A model generated the notes under the pieces. The model saw only the letters and a program-made list of their open reading frames with translations. It did no database searches and was not told the DNA's origin. A program made the position numbers and the translations under genes. DNA of 64,000 bases from a virus, in IMG/VR virus record IMGVR_UViG_3300021197_001489, positions 1-64,000 of that record, one strand, 5' to 3'. Below are positions 22,869-32,680 of the stretch, in pieces; the stretch's first letter is position 1; each line of letters opens with the position of its first letter.

Positions 22869-23562
22869 AATAATAGTTTTAGCCAGCAGCGATATATCTG
22901 TGTCAATGGGCAACAAGTGCATTGCTCGCGCAAAAGAGTTTGGCATCGATGCAAAAGTAAGCAATGGTGTACACGGTGAAGATGCACACAAGATACTTGC
23001 TGACTTAGGATTACGCCAATACAAAGCAAAAATGAAAGGTGGGAGACTAGGAGTTCTTGGTTGTTTCCTCAGTCATTACTTCTTGTGGAATGAGTGTATA
23101 AAATCAAATGAACCTTACATGATATTAGAACATGATGCATATATGCTACGTCCATTGCCCAGTAAAGTTCTAAAACTTTTTCCTGACGTACTCAAGCTAG
23201 ACAGCTTAGATCCCTACTTAGAAACATACAATCAAGATCTGGAGGATCAGCCCAAAGAAGATAGCATATGGAGCTTGCGTGATAGAAAAGAACATGGGAA
23301 ACATATACACGAACGAGGATTATACTCAATTGGTGGTTACGGATACATAATTAAACCACATGCGGCCAAAGAAATCATTACAGAATGTAAGACGCATGGC
23401 TTTCGGCCTGCTGATCATCAGATACACACAACAACTAATATTGACATACATCACATTTCACCTAGTGTTGTAAGAATACACAAAGACTACCACGATCACG
23501 ATGCAATGAAAACACTGTCTCTGACACGCAACCTTGAGGCCAACAGCACACGAACCACATGA
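22858..23562 (+). CDS. Family 25-type glycosyltransferase
   Basis: 234 residues. VLASSDISVSMGNKCIARA near the N-terminus, GVLGCFLSHYFLWNECI in the middle, ILEHDAYM with the acidic metal motif, and GGYGYIIKPHAAKEI match GT25 enzymes of LPS biosynthesis. These modify surface sugars. The start overlaps the previous gene by 11 bases and the end overlaps the next by 4, so three transferases are coupled. Confidence 0.75.
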   Translation: MKCKIIVLASSDISVSMGNKCIARAKEFGIDAKVSNGVHGEDAHKILADLGLRQYKAKMKGGRLGVLGCFLSHYFLWNECIKSNEPYMILEHDAYMLRPLPSKVLKLFPDVLKLDSLDPYLETYNQDLEDQPKEDSIWSLRDRKEHGKHIHERGLYSIGGYGYIIKPHAAKEIITECKTHGFRPADHQIHTTTNIDIHHISPSVVRIHKDYHDHDAMKTLSLTRNLEANSTRTT

Positions 23563-24332
23563 AACTACAGATACCCGCAGAATCAATTAGGATCAGAGAG
23601 CAATTGTTTGGTTACTTGCTTGCAAACTATGATTGCAAAATCATAAAAGATAGCAGTGACATTGAAGTTGAACGAACACTGGTGTTCTCTGCTCCGTTTG
23701 ACAATTACTTACAACAAGCAATTAAACAGCTCAGCATTAACTTCTTTTACATTGACAACGGCTACATTGGCAACCACAATTATAAAAAACCTTGGTACTA
23801 TCGAGTCAGTTACAATCAACTTCAAAACACAAGGATTGGCCAGTTTGGAAACAGCAGGATACACACACTGGAACTTGATGGACGCTATGAAGATTGGAAC
23901 GCAGATGGTGAGTATAATTTACTTGTGATGCCTTTACCCAACAAGCTGTTTTCCTGGTTTGGCAAGGACTACGAAGCATGGAGAGCAGAAACTATACAAC
24001 ACTATGAAAAACAGGATACATACTGTAAAGTTAGAGACAAGCCTGGAGGTAGAGCAAGCCGCCAAGAACGCTTTAGGGATATCCTGCCATTGATACGTGG
24101 AGCAAAGAAAGTGATTACGCATCACAGCATGGCAGCAGTTGAAGCACTGTGTCTTGGCAAGCCAATTGAGATACTAGGTGAAAGTGCAGTACAACATTGG
24201 CAAAATCAAGTCAACTTTAATAGGCAGGAAATGCTAGAACACATCGCACACAGCCAGTTCAGTAGAGACGAGTTTGCAGACGGAACTGCCTGGCAGGTTA
24301 CAATGGATTACCAGTTTTACAGACAGCCTTAG
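23559..24332 (+). CDS. Probable GT-B type glycan enzyme
   Basis: 257 residues. VITHHSMAAVEALCLGKPIEIL near residue 190 is like the donor-binding end of GT-B glycosyltransferases (H-S-x-A-xEA-xxxGxP). The N-terminal half is less clear but aromatic-rich. The context of two preceding transferases supports the call. The acceptor is unknown. The ATG overlaps the stop of the GT25 gene (ACATGA). Confidence 0.6.
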   Translation: MKLQIPAESIRIREQLFGYLLANYDCKIIKDSSDIEVERTLVFSAPFDNYLQQAIKQLSINFFYIDNGYIGNHNYKKPWYYRVSYNQLQNTRIGQFGNSRIHTLELDGRYEDWNADGEYNLLVMPLPNKLFSWFGKDYEAWRAETIQHYEKQDTYCKVRDKPGGRASRQERFRDILPLIRGAKKVITHHSMAAVEALCLGKPIEILGESAVQHWQNQVNFNRQEMLEHIAHSQFSRDEFADGTAWQVTMDYQFYRQP

Positions 24333-24368
24333 GACCGTAATCCTTAGGCTAGGGCGGGAACTGCCCTA
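24325..24368 (+). terminator. Two adjacent hairpins after the glycosyltransferase block
   Basis: AGCCTTAGGA (24325-24334) pairs with TCCTTAGGCT (24341-24350) apart from one T:T mismatch; TAGGGC (24350-24355) pairs with GCCCTA (24363-24368) across a 7-base loop. There is no clear T-run, so termination or 3' end protection is only likely. The stop codon lies in the first stem. Confidence 0.45.
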
Positions 24369-24419
24369 AAATCAAGCATCGCTACCCTGGTTTTAAAAGT
24401 GCCAACTTTACCAAAACTA

Positions 24420-24448
24420 TTGACAACATAGCAACTATCGTATATACT
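24420..24448 (+). promoter_or_regulatory. Sigma70-type promoter for the replication genes
   Basis: TTGACA at 24420-24425, 17-base spacer, TATACT at 24443-24448. AAGGAG precedes the ATG at 24479. Confidence 0.75.
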
Positions 24449-24478
24449 AGCAAAGTATTTTAAAGGAGTATACATCAT

Positions 24479-24736
24479 ATGAGCGTACAATTTGACAGCG
24501 AAAGCAAAGCAAAACTAACACAGATTATCAATGAAGGCATGCAAGTAATGAGTGAAGTTGAAGCACTCAATGCCGGGCTTGCAGATACAGTAAAAGCCAT
24601 TGCAGAAGAAATGCAAATCAAGCCAAGTGTGCTTAAAAAAGCAATTCGCATTGCACACAAAGCCAGTTATACCACTGAAAAAGAAGACCAAGAACTACTT
24701 GAAGAAATCCTCACAACCGCTGGACGGACACTATAA
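24479..24736 (+). CDS. Small helical DsbA-like (T4 double-strand DNA-binding) protein
   Basis: 85 residues, all alpha. The C-terminal part MQIKPSVLKKAIRIAHKASY, followed by an acidic helix, resembles T4 DsbA, a DNA-binding protein linked to late transcription (unrelated to the disulfide enzyme). It sits just before the DNA polymerase in a unit started by a strong promoter. The similarity is modest, so treat the family as likely. Confidence 0.55.
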   Translation: MSVQFDSESKAKLTQIINEGMQVMSEVEALNAGLADTVKAIAEEMQIKPSVLKKAIRIAHKASYTTEKEDQELLEEILTTAGRTL

Positions 24737-24742
24737 ACTTAT

Positions 24743-27403
24743 ATGAGCTATGTTGACGCACTGTTTGATCGCGACAAAGACCGCATCCACGTAGTAGAAC
24801 GTATTGATGGACGCAGGGAGTATCGAGAATATCCTGCAAGCTATCAGTTTTATTATGCAGATCCTCGAGGCAAACACAAAAGTATCTATGGTACACCTGT
24901 AAGCAGATTCCACACACGAAACAACAAAGAGTTTCGCAAAGAACTGCGATTGCAATCAGGCAAACAGATCTTTGAAAGTGATATCAATCCGGTGTTTCGC
25001 TGTTTTGAAGAAAACTACAAAGATGACATTGCCCCTAAGTTACAAACAGCGTTCTTTGATATTGAAGTTGACTTTGATCCAGTACGTGGCTATTCGCCAA
25101 CCAACGATCCATTCAATGCAATCACTGCTATTTCTGTTTACTTGCAGTGGATGGAACAACTGGTAACATTGGTTGTTCCTCCCAAGAATATGAGCTGGGA
25201 AACAGCACAAGATATATGCAATCAGTTTGAAAACACCATGCTGTTTGAACGCGAAGAAGAAATGCTGAAGGTGTTTTTGGATCTTATCGAGGATGCAGAT
25301 GTACTAAGTGGCTGGAACAGCGAAGGGTATGATATTCCTTACACTGTTAACAGAGTTGCAAGAGTGTTGAGCAAAGATGATACAAGACGTTTTTGTTTGT
25401 GGAGCCAACTACCCAAGAAGCGCACGTTTGAACGCTTTGGTGCTGAAAACATTACATTCGATCTTATTGGCAGAGTGCATATGGATTACATGCAACTGTA
25501 TCGCAAGTATACCTATGAAGAGCGTCACAGTTACAGTTTGGATGCTATTGGTGAATATGAACTGGATGAGCGTAAGACTGCTTATGAAGGCACACTGGAT
25601 CACTTGTACAATCACAATTTTAAAACATTTATTGAATACAACAGGCAGGATACTGCACTGTTGGACAAGCTGGACAAGAAACTGCGATTCCTTGCTCTGG
25701 CAAATGAACTAGCGCATGCAAACACTGTGTTGCTACAAACCACAATGGGTGCTGTTGCTGTGACAGAGCAAGCAATTATCAATGAAGCACACGAACAAGG
25801 GTTGGTTGTTCCTAATAGACGTGAACGATTAACAGATGAAAACACTGCGGCTGCAGGTGCATATGTTGCATATCCCAAGAAGGGCATCCACGAATGGGTT
25901 GGTGCAATTGACATCAACAGTTTGTATCCTAGCGCCATTCGTGCGCTAAACATGGGCAACGAAACTATCATTGGGCAGTTGCGTCCAATCATGACTGATC
26001 GTTATATCAAAGACAAGATTTCAAACAAAAGTTCGTTTGCTATGGCGTGGGAAGGGCTGTTTGGTACACTGGAATACACTGCCGTTATGAAAATGGAAGT
26101 TGGAACTGAAATTACAGTTGACTGGGAAAACGGCGACGAAACAGTACACAGTGCAGCAGAAATATGGAAGATCATATTTGACAGCAATCGGCCTTGGATA
26201 CTGAGCGCAAATGGCACCATCTTTACATATGAAAAAGAAGGAGTTGTTCCGGGCTTGCTTGCACGTTGGTATAGAGAACGCCAAGAGATTCAAGCAAAAT
26301 TGCGAGCAACAACTGATCCTGATGAGCGTGAGTTTTTAGATAAACGTCAGCTAGTAAAGAAGATTAATCTAAATAGTCTGTATGGTGCTATTCTCAACCC
26401 AGGATGTAGGTTCTTTGATAAACGTATTGGGCAAAGCACAACACTAACTGGCAGGGCTATTGCACATCACATGGATGCATTTACAAATGAAGCAATCACA
26501 GGCACATATGACCATGTAGGTGATGCAGTAATCTATGGCGATACTGATTCAGTATACTTTAGTGCATGGCCTGTAATCAAGAAGGATGTTGAAGAAGGCA
26601 ACATGGAATGGAGCAAGGAAATTTGCATACAGCTCTATGATGCTATAAGTGATCAATTGAACGAAAGTTGGCCAGCATTTATGGAGCAAGCATTCCACGT
26701 TCCAAGGGCTAACGGTGTTATAATCAAAGGCGGTCGCGAGCTTATTGCAGACAGAGGGCTGTACATTACCAAGAAGCGTTATGCAGTAAACATATTTGAC
26801 TTAGAAGGCAAACGTTTGGATGTTGAAGGCAAGCAAGGCAAGATCAAAGCAATGGGTTTAGACTTGAAACGCAGTGACACTCCAAAAGTAATCCAAGACT
26901 TTTTGATGACGTTGCTGGTTAAAGTGCTTGCTGGTGCACAGCGTGAAGAAATAATTGAGATGATTAAAGCATTTAAGTATGACTTCAAGGAACGGCCTGC
27001 TTGGGAAAAAGGTTCTCCTAAGCGTGTTAACAACTTAACCAAGTACAGCGCAGAAGAAAAGAAACTGGGCAAAGCCAATATGCCAGGACATGTTAGAGCT
27101 GCAATGAACTGGAATTCAATGAAGAAAATGAACAGTGATAACTATTCACAGAGCATCATTGATGGCATGAAAACTATTGTTTGCAAACTAAAGCCCAATC
27201 CACTAAACTGGACCAGTATTGGCTACCCAACCGACGAACTGCACATTCCGCAGTGGTTTAAGGACTTGCCTTTTGATGATGCACTAATGGAAGCAACTGT
27301 GGTAGATCAAAAAATTGACAACTTGTTAGGTGTGCTTGCATGGGATCTAGCAAGTGAAACAGATACTTCAAATACCTTTAGCAGTTTGTTTGAGTTTGAG
27401 TAA
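24743..27403 (+). CDS. Family B DNA polymerase (gp43-like)
   Basis: 886 residues, the size of T4 gp43 (898). The 3'-5' exonuclease carries FFDIEVDF (about residue 102). Polymerase motif A is DINSLYPSAIR (about 390), motif B is KINLNSLYGA (about 540), motif C is YGDTDSVYF (about 598), and a later KKRYAV block is typical. It replicates the phage DNA together with the clamp encoded two genes downstream. The ATG at 24743 has only a weak ribosome site and may depend on coupling. It overlaps the next gene by one base. Confidence 0.97.
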   Translation: MSYVDALFDRDKDRIHVVERIDGRREYREYPASYQFYYADPRGKHKSIYGTPVSRFHTRNNKEFRKELRLQSGKQIFESDINPVFRCFEENYKDDIAPKLQTAFFDIEVDFDPVRGYSPTNDPFNAITAISVYLQWMEQLVTLVVPPKNMSWETAQDICNQFENTMLFEREEEMLKVFLDLIEDADVLSGWNSEGYDIPYTVNRVARVLSKDDTRRFCLWSQLPKKRTFERFGAENITFDLIGRVHMDYMQLYRKYTYEERHSYSLDAIGEYELDERKTAYEGTLDHLYNHNFKTFIEYNRQDTALLDKLDKKLRFLALANELAHANTVLLQTTMGAVAVTEQAIINEAHEQGLVVPNRRERLTDENTAAAGAYVAYPKKGIHEWVGAIDINSLYPSAIRALNMGNETIIGQLRPIMTDRYIKDKISNKSSFAMAWEGLFGTLEYTAVMKMEVGTEITVDWENGDETVHSAAEIWKIIFDSNRPWILSANGTIFTYEKEGVVPGLLARWYRERQEIQAKLRATTDPDEREFLDKRQLVKKINLNSLYGAILNPGCRFFDKRIGQSTTLTGRAIAHHMDAFTNEAITGTYDHVGDAVIYGDTDSVYFSAWPVIKKDVEEGNMEWSKEICIQLYDAISDQLNESWPAFMEQAFHVPRANGVIIKGGRELIADRGLYITKKRYAVNIFDLEGKRLDVEGKQGKIKAMGLDLKRSDTPKVIQDFLMTLLVKVLAGAQREEIIEMIKAFKYDFKERPAWEKGSPKRVNNLTKYSAEEKKLGKANMPGHVRAAMNWNSMKKMNSDNYSQSIIDGMKTIVCKLKPNPLNWTSIGYPTDELHIPQWFKDLPFDDALMEATVVDQKIDNLLGVLAWDLASETDTSNTFSSLFEFE

Positions 27404-28362
27404 TGGAGTTAATTGATCTGGTAAAATACAAAGTGCTACTTGACAAACTTAGTTTGCACGAGCCAAGGCTTGCAATACAAGCACTGCTCCACCAGTTTAA
27501 CAACGATGTAAACACACACAATATGGACTTTGATAATCTCAAAGATTCCATGACTGACAGTACAAAAAATATAACAACAGAAATAAATGTATTGTACCAA
27601 AATCTCGATCAACTCAAATGTAGAATTAATGAAAGTATTGTCAATATTGAGACTCCGTACTTGGAAGTAAAAAGTGAGACTATTTACAAAGAAGGTATTA
27701 ACGACGACTGGGATTATAAACTAGATCGAGATAGATTTAAAAAATTGTTATATGATCCTGCAACTTTTGACTTTTTTGTTGGCAGACTTAACGAACACGT
27801 TAATTGGAAATACCCAGGTCTGCAACTTGGTCCGAGGATAGGTGATATCACTGATCATCTAGTCGCACTTGATCCATTGTACCTTGTTGATGAACACCGA
27901 GACATGTTTAAAGTTGTTAAACAATTGTGGTCTAAGCAATATCAGCAACGGTTACGTTACTATGTCAATGATGAACAACAAGCAAATGTGTTAGGAGGAT
28001 TGCTGCCACTTGGACAATTTGGATTTGTCGTTGCAGTTGATTATTTTAACTTTCGTCCTCTTCGTCTTATTAAACAATATTTGGCCACACTAACCACTTT
28101 TTTGCGACCCGGCGGCGTAGTTATTTTTACATATAACAACTGTGATTATCCGATTGGTGTTGACAATTTTCTAAATTCGTACTACACTTATACTCCAGGA
28201 CGCTTAGTAAAAGCAGCTTGCATTGAGTATGGATTTAAAATACTAGCTAGCTTTGACATGGATAATAATGTAAGCTGGTTAGAAATAAAAAAACCCGGAA
28301 CACTCAGTAGTCTTAAAGGCGGACAATGTCTGGGGGCTATAAAATACTTAGGAGAAAACTAA
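27403..28362 (+). CDS. SAM methyltransferase-fold protein
   Basis: 319 residues. The N-terminal ~95 residues are helical, possibly a coiled coil. The C-terminal part has a class I methyltransferase layout: HLVALDPLYLVD as the strand-2 acidic position, QFGFVVAVDYFNF, and TTFLRPGGVVIFTYNNCD, the usual LxPGGxxxF after strand 5. A clear glycine-rich motif I is missing, so activity is uncertain. Lies between polymerase and clamp, suggesting a DNA-linked role. Confidence 0.55.
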   Translation: MELIDLVKYKVLLDKLSLHEPRLAIQALLHQFNNDVNTHNMDFDNLKDSMTDSTKNITTEINVLYQNLDQLKCRINESIVNIETPYLEVKSETIYKEGINDDWDYKLDRDRFKKLLYDPATFDFFVGRLNEHVNWKYPGLQLGPRIGDITDHLVALDPLYLVDEHRDMFKVVKQLWSKQYQQRLRYYVNDEQQANVLGGLLPLGQFGFVVAVDYFNFRPLRLIKQYLATLTTFLRPGGVVIFTYNNCDYPIGVDNFLNSYYTYTPGRLVKAACIEYGFKILASFDMDNNVSWLEIKKPGTLSSLKGGQCLGAIKYLGEN

Positions 28363-29094
28363 ATGAGAGACTATCTACTAGACTTGGTTGAACACAGCTA
28401 TGATTTGGGCTGTATCGATCTTATTAAAATTACAGGCACAGACAAAGAAACAAACATTGATGGTCTAGCAGAAGACAAAAGTGTTGTGTTGAATGCAAAA
28501 TTCCATACGCCAGTTGCTGAGTTTATGGGTACATTTGGTATGCCCAACTTGTCCAAGCTAAAGATCTTGCTTAACATTGGTGAATACAAAGAAGGTGCTG
28601 ATATTTCTGTAACACACCAGGAGCGCAACGGCGAACAAGCACCAGTTGGGTTGCATTTTAAAAATGCTGCTGGCGACTTTAAAAACGACTATCGCTTTAT
28701 GGTAAGTGAAATTGTTTCAGAAAAGTTGAAAACTGTCAAGATGAAAGACGTTAACTGGACTGTGGAGTTTGAACCAACCACTGCTAGCATCATGCGACTA
28801 AAGATGCAAGCACAGGCAAACGCAGAAGAAACAACGTTTCAGACCAAAACTGAAGATGGTAACTTGAAGTTTTTGTTTGGTGATCATAGCACACACGCAG
28901 GTGACTTTGTGTTTCAGCATGATGTAGCAGGACAACTAACTCGCTCTTGGAGTTGGCCAGTGCAGCAATTTATTGCAATCATGAATTTAACTGGTGATAA
29001 AACTGTGCGTATTTCAGATGAAGGCGCTACAAAGATCACTGTTGATAGCGGCATTGCTGTATACAACTATATTTTGCCTGCTCAAAGCAAGTAG
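28363..29094 (+). CDS. Probable sliding clamp (gp45-like)
   Basis: 243 residues, near the T4 gp45 size (228). Alternating beta strands and two similar halves suggest a clamp fold; VAEFMGTFGMPNLSKLKILL and a later KNDYRFMVSEIV resemble clamps of marine T4-like phages. Position right after polymerase supports this. It starts directly after the previous stop and its stop overlaps the next GTG. Clamp loader genes are not in the window. Confidence 0.6.
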   Translation: MRDYLLDLVEHSYDLGCIDLIKITGTDKETNIDGLAEDKSVVLNAKFHTPVAEFMGTFGMPNLSKLKILLNIGEYKEGADISVTHQERNGEQAPVGLHFKNAAGDFKNDYRFMVSEIVSEKLKTVKMKDVNWTVEFEPTTASIMRLKMQAQANAEETTFQTKTEDGNLKFLFGDHSTHAGDFVFQHDVAGQLTRSWSWPVQQFIAIMNLTGDKTVRISDEGATKITVDSGIAVYNYILPAQSK

Positions 29095-29714
29095 TGATTG
29101 ATAATCGATACATACAAGACTTCCACAAAGCACCATACATGTGGGGTCTATTGTGTATTGATTGTTGGGATGTTCCTGCAAATCGGCCATTTTATCAACG
29201 TGCAGTTGACCAACTGGAACAGTACCGCATTGGTCCTGTAGTTAATTGTTGTGCCGATTTACAACTTGACTATCAAGACAAAAGTGTATACAATACATTA
29301 AATGAATATCTTTGGACAAACAAAAATGAAACAGTGCTATCTAATTTAATAAACTGTGCCGGGCACCGAAAAACAGATCAACATTTGCACGATAAAATTT
29401 TTACTGGGTCTACTGTTCATCTAAGTAGTGTTGATACATTTCGCAATCATGTACAAAAATATTGGCCAAATGTGCAAGATTGGATTATATTAGGAAGTGC
29501 ATGGGGTATATGTGTGACACACGGGCCATTGGGTTTTAATAAGTTAGTCAGTGCTATGCCGTCAGTAAAGTTCAATGTATTTCCGGAGTGGAGTATACAA
29601 GACGAAAACGCAGAATATATCAATGAACAAACATTACAAGATGATTTTAACGTCTGGGCTCAGTATCCAGCAGTGCCAGGCTGTTATAGATGGATTCGTA
29701 GAGTAAAACAATGA
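29094..29714 (+). CDS. Unknown protein, possible cysteine-hydrolase fold
   Basis: 206 residues from a GTG start (TAGTG overlap with the clamp). WGLLCIDCWD near the N-terminus and ILGSAWGICVTHGPLG further on vaguely resemble isochorismatase-like hydrolases (strand ending in D; GxxxxxCVxxT loop), but the match is weak. It overlaps the DpdA-like gene by 4 bases. Function unknown. Confidence 0.5.
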   Translation: MIDNRYIQDFHKAPYMWGLLCIDCWDVPANRPFYQRAVDQLEQYRIGPVVNCCADLQLDYQDKSVYNTLNEYLWTNKNETVLSNLINCAGHRKTDQHLHDKIFTGSTVHLSSVDTFRNHVQKYWPNVQDWIILGSAWGICVTHGPLGFNKLVSAMPSVKFNVFPEWSIQDENAEYINEQTLQDDFNVWAQYPAVPGCYRWIRRVKQ

Positions 29715-31249
29715 ACTTTGAACAAGATAATCTAACCAAAAAACAAAAAGACTACGCTATATTCCTTCCTGCAATCAGCAGTTTTTATGCTGGCTACATT
29801 GGCAAGGAACGATATCCTGTGGATGACAAAAACAAAAGCGTCATTGGTGATAGACTGCCCAAAGGATTGGGCAATATGGAATCAATGAACTGGCTTAACA
29901 GCAAAGAAAGTTTATTTCCATACAAGTACAGTTTGTACAGTGCCGGACATGCTGACATGGATCTAAGCAAGCATGTACCCAAAGAGGACATGGTTCGTAA
30001 CAGAGAAGCAGACACTATCATGCTTGCTGACTCGGGAGGGTTTCAGATTGCCAAAGGTGTGTGGCCAGGTGAGTGGGCCAACCCCAAAGACAAAAACGCT
30101 GAAAAAAAGCGTGAACAAGTTATTGCTTGGCAAATGGGCATTGCTACACATGGAATGACCATGGATATTCCTACATGGACTTACCTGGATAAAAAAGCTA
30201 GCGAGCTTTGCGGTATTCACAGCTATGATGATGCTGTAAACGCAACTCACTTTAACAACGAGTTTTGGATGGCTAACAGAGGTGGTGATCTCAAAATCCT
30301 AAACGTACTGCAAGGCAGTAACCACGCAGAAGCAGATCATTGGTATGACAAAATGAAAGGCTTTTGCAGCGACAAAGTGGATCGCCCTTTTAATGGTTGG
30401 GGCATGGGTGGACAAAACATGTGTGATGTTCACCTAGTGTTGAAAAGACTGGTTACGCTTATCCACGAAGGCTTATTGGAAAAAGGGCAGCATGACTGGA
30501 TGCACTTCTTAGGTACTAGCAAATTAGAGTGGGCATGTTTGCTCACTGATATACAACGCAGTGTTAGGCGTCATGCAAACAGTAACTTCACTGTATCTTT
30601 TGATTGTGCAAGCCCGTTTTTAGCAACTGCAAACGGACAGGTTTACAACAGCATACGCATTGAAGATAGAGGCAAGTGGAGCTATCAGATGGAACCTACC
30701 ATTGATAACAAAAAGTATGCTGGTGATAGTACACCGTTCCGTGATGCAGTGCTTGCTGATGGAGTACACAAACTGTTTGAAGACAGCCCAATCACTGAGC
30801 GTTTAACCATTGGTGACGTGTGCCACTATGCTCCAGGCATGCTAAACAAAATTGGCAAAGAAGGTAAAACATCATGGGACAGTTTTTCATATGCATTGCT
30901 TATGGGGCATAATGTCTGGATGCACATCGAAAGTGTGCAACGTGCTAATAGAGAATATGATGCAGGTGTAGTTCCAGGTATGCTAGTACAGGAAACATTT
31001 GACAGAATACTATTCCGCGAAGTGGTTGAGCGTGTGTTTGAACAGCAAGACTATGCCAAGTCAATGAACATCATCAACGAATACAGCAAGTTTTGGGACA
31101 GTGTCAAAGGCACAAGGGGTTTTACTGGCAAGCGTATTGTAAACGCTGCAACACAGTTTAACAGTTTATTTGATGTAGAAGAAGGCGATGTTGCAGACGA
31201 ACCAGAACTTGATCAAAAGGCACTGGAAGCACTTGACAACATGGCATAA
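29711..31249 (+). CDS. dpdA: DpdA-like DNA 7-deazaguanine transglycosylase
   Basis: 512 residues. MLADSGGFQIAKG (about residue 105) is the DSGGFQ substrate motif of tRNA-guanine transglycosylases, and VSFDCASPFLATANG (about 295) corresponds to the nucleophile region of TGT (FDCVxPTRxARNG) but with a changed arginine. It lacks an evident CxCxxC zinc site of canonical TGT. Phages encode such TGT relatives (DpdA) to exchange guanine in DNA for 7-deazaguanines. FolE, QueD and QueE of the precursor pathway are encoded at 35-42 kb, which supports DNA rather than tRNA as target. The exact modified base is unknown. Confidence 0.8.
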   Translation: MNFEQDNLTKKQKDYAIFLPAISSFYAGYIGKERYPVDDKNKSVIGDRLPKGLGNMESMNWLNSKESLFPYKYSLYSAGHADMDLSKHVPKEDMVRNREADTIMLADSGGFQIAKGVWPGEWANPKDKNAEKKREQVIAWQMGIATHGMTMDIPTWTYLDKKASELCGIHSYDDAVNATHFNNEFWMANRGGDLKILNVLQGSNHAEADHWYDKMKGFCSDKVDRPFNGWGMGGQNMCDVHLVLKRLVTLIHEGLLEKGQHDWMHFLGTSKLEWACLLTDIQRSVRRHANSNFTVSFDCASPFLATANGQVYNSIRIEDRGKWSYQMEPTIDNKKYAGDSTPFRDAVLADGVHKLFEDSPITERLTIGDVCHYAPGMLNKIGKEGKTSWDSFSYALLMGHNVWMHIESVQRANREYDAGVVPGMLVQETFDRILFREVVERVFEQQDYAKSMNIINEYSKFWDSVKGTRGFTGKRIVNAATQFNSLFDVEEGDVADEPELDQKALEALDNMA

Positions 31250-31261
31250 CCAGTGTATAGT
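31233..31261 (+). promoter_or_regulatory. Sigma70-type promoter
   Basis: TTGACA at 31233-31238 (inside the end of the DpdA-like gene), 17-base spacer, TATAGT at 31256-31261; AAGGAG precedes the ATG at 31285. Confidence 0.7.
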
Positions 31262-31284
31262 TATAGAACAATAAGGAGTACTCA

Positions 31285-31473
31285 ATGTCCAATCCTGAAA
31301 AACGTTATGAATACTTGGTAAAAGAACACAAGCGACTTCACGATCTGGTTGAATACATGAAAAATGACAGCGTTAGTGGCGAAGCAATGGCTAAAGCTAA
31401 AAAACGTAAACTTGCAGCCAAAGAAGAAATGATCCAACTAAAACAAGAACTGGGACACACAGATGAATCGTGA
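31285..31473 (+). CDS. Small coiled-coil protein, DUF465/SlyX-like
   Basis: 62 residues, a helical hairpin rich in K and E. The pattern LVKEHKRLHDLVEYMKND then KAKKRKLAAKEEMIQLK resembles the DUF465 family, small bacterial proteins of unknown function. Own sigma70-type promoter, good ribosome site. Overlaps the next gene by 11 bases. Confidence 0.6.
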   Translation: MSNPEKRYEYLVKEHKRLHDLVEYMKNDSVSGEAMAKAKKRKLAAKEEMIQLKQELGHTDES

Positions 31474-31966
31474 CGGACATGAAGCTGTTAAATTCTTTTA
31501 CGGCACTGAAGTAGAACACACACCAGCATATGGTAAGCAAACACTGTTTGTGGTAGGTGTACAACCAGTTGAAGATATTGAGAAAGCATACAAAGACTGC
31601 GAACACATCTTTTTTGGTGCTAATCACAGCTACGATCCTCCTAAAGACAGCATTGAAGAATATGGAGAATGGGAATACATGATCAAGTATTTCCTCAAGC
31701 AGGGCATATTGTGTACGCTAGATGTGCCATACAGTCAACTGGAAGAGATTCACGATGATGGTTACGATGAATACAACAACTTTATAGCACAGTTGCGTAT
31801 CAGTATTCCTTATGTCAGCTCGTACAACTATAACACAATGGTCAAAATTGATGATAAAGACTTTGACGCAACCAACCCGGGCGTGTGGACACACAACCTA
31901 CACAAACTTATGGACAGGACTGTGTTTACTCCATGGAGTGACTACAGCAAAGACGAGGTAGTATAA
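31463..31966 (+). CDS. Conserved marine phage protein, unknown function
   Basis: 167 residues. VKFFYGTEVEHTPAYGKQTL near the N-terminus and HIFFGANHSYDPP in the middle look highly conserved and carry possible metal-binding His and Glu residues. No membrane segment. One-base overlap with the next gene (TAATG). Placed between DpdA-like and FolE genes, so a nucleotide-related job is possible but not shown. Confidence 0.6.
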   Translation: MNRDGHEAVKFFYGTEVEHTPAYGKQTLFVVGVQPVEDIEKAYKDCEHIFFGANHSYDPPKDSIEEYGEWEYMIKYFLKQGILCTLDVPYSQLEEIHDDGYDEYNNFIAQLRISIPYVSSYNYNTMVKIDDKDFDATNPGVWTHNLHKLMDRTVFTPWSDYSKDEVV

Positions 31967-32391
31967 TGAATCAAGAACAGCGTGAAAATATTGAACACAG
32001 TAAAGATGTTGCTCGTCGATCAATTTGGGTAACATTTCAGCAAGAAGGAATTCACAAGTACCCTGCAGCACTGGATGACCCAAAGCTGGCAACAGGCGAC
32101 TGGGATGACGTTTCTTTTTTAGGATACCCACATCGTCATATGTTTCACTTCAAAGTGGCAATTGATGTATTTCACAATGACAGAGATATTGAGTTTATTC
32201 AATTCCAGCGTTGGCTAAAGCGTCTTTACAGCGGAGATATCTTACAACTTGATTATAAAAGTTGCGAGATGATTGCAGACGAGCTATATACACACATAGC
32301 TGGCAAGTATCCAGGCCGTAACGTTGTTATTAATATAAGCGAAGATGGCGAAAACGGATGCGTTATCAGTTACCCTTCAACTAGTCATTAA
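31966..32391 (+). CDS. Conserved marine phage protein, unknown function
   Basis: 141 residues. YPHRHMFHFKVAIDVFHNDRD carries four or more histidines, and KSCEMIADELY plus NISEDGENGCVISY near the end look conserved. I recognise the pattern from other phage proteins without a known function. Translated in overlap with the preceding gene. Confidence 0.6.
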   Translation: MNQEQRENIEHSKDVARRSIWVTFQQEGIHKYPAALDDPKLATGDWDDVSFLGYPHRHMFHFKVAIDVFHNDRDIEFIQFQRWLKRLYSGDILQLDYKSCEMIADELYTHIAGKYPGRNVVINISEDGENGCVISYPSTSH

Positions 32392-32401
32392 GGAAAGCAT
32401 T

Positions 32402-32677
32402 ATGGCTAATCAATATAGAAATCCACGCACAGAAGCTGTGTGGAATGACTTAGACGCATACTTGTTGTTTTGTCAAAACTATGGGTATCGTTACAATCCC
32501 GAAGACCTTTACAACAACAAAAAGTATCCTTACCAGCAATTCCGCAAATACTCCGCTGGCAAGAACTGCAAAAATATGTGGGAGGAAGATACCAAGCGTA
32601 TGAATGGTTTCCGTCCACGACACAACGACAATAATAGAAATAACAACCAAGGCCGTTATCACAGCGGCAGGAGATAA
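32402..32677 (+). CDS. Small basic protein, unknown function
   Basis: 91 residues from the ATG at 32402, which has AAGGA upstream. NYGYRYNPEDLYNNKKYPYQ then FRKYSAGKNC is aromatic and basic; the C-terminal 20 residues are Arg/Asn-rich (RHNDNNRNNNQGR) and disordered. It may bind nucleic acid. No family assigned. Confidence 0.55.
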   Translation: MANQYRNPRTEAVWNDLDAYLLFCQNYGYRYNPEDLYNNKKYPYQQFRKYSAGKNCKNMWEEDTKRMNGFRPRHNDNNRNNNQGRYHSGRR

Positions 32678-32680
32678 GCT

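Noticed and set aside
29711-31249. A host-type tRNA-guanine transglycosylase (Tgt)
   Set aside because: The CxCxxC zinc site is not evident, the length is 512 and not about 375, and the arginine after the nucleophile region is changed; together with FolE/QueD/QueE in a phage this fits DpdA better.
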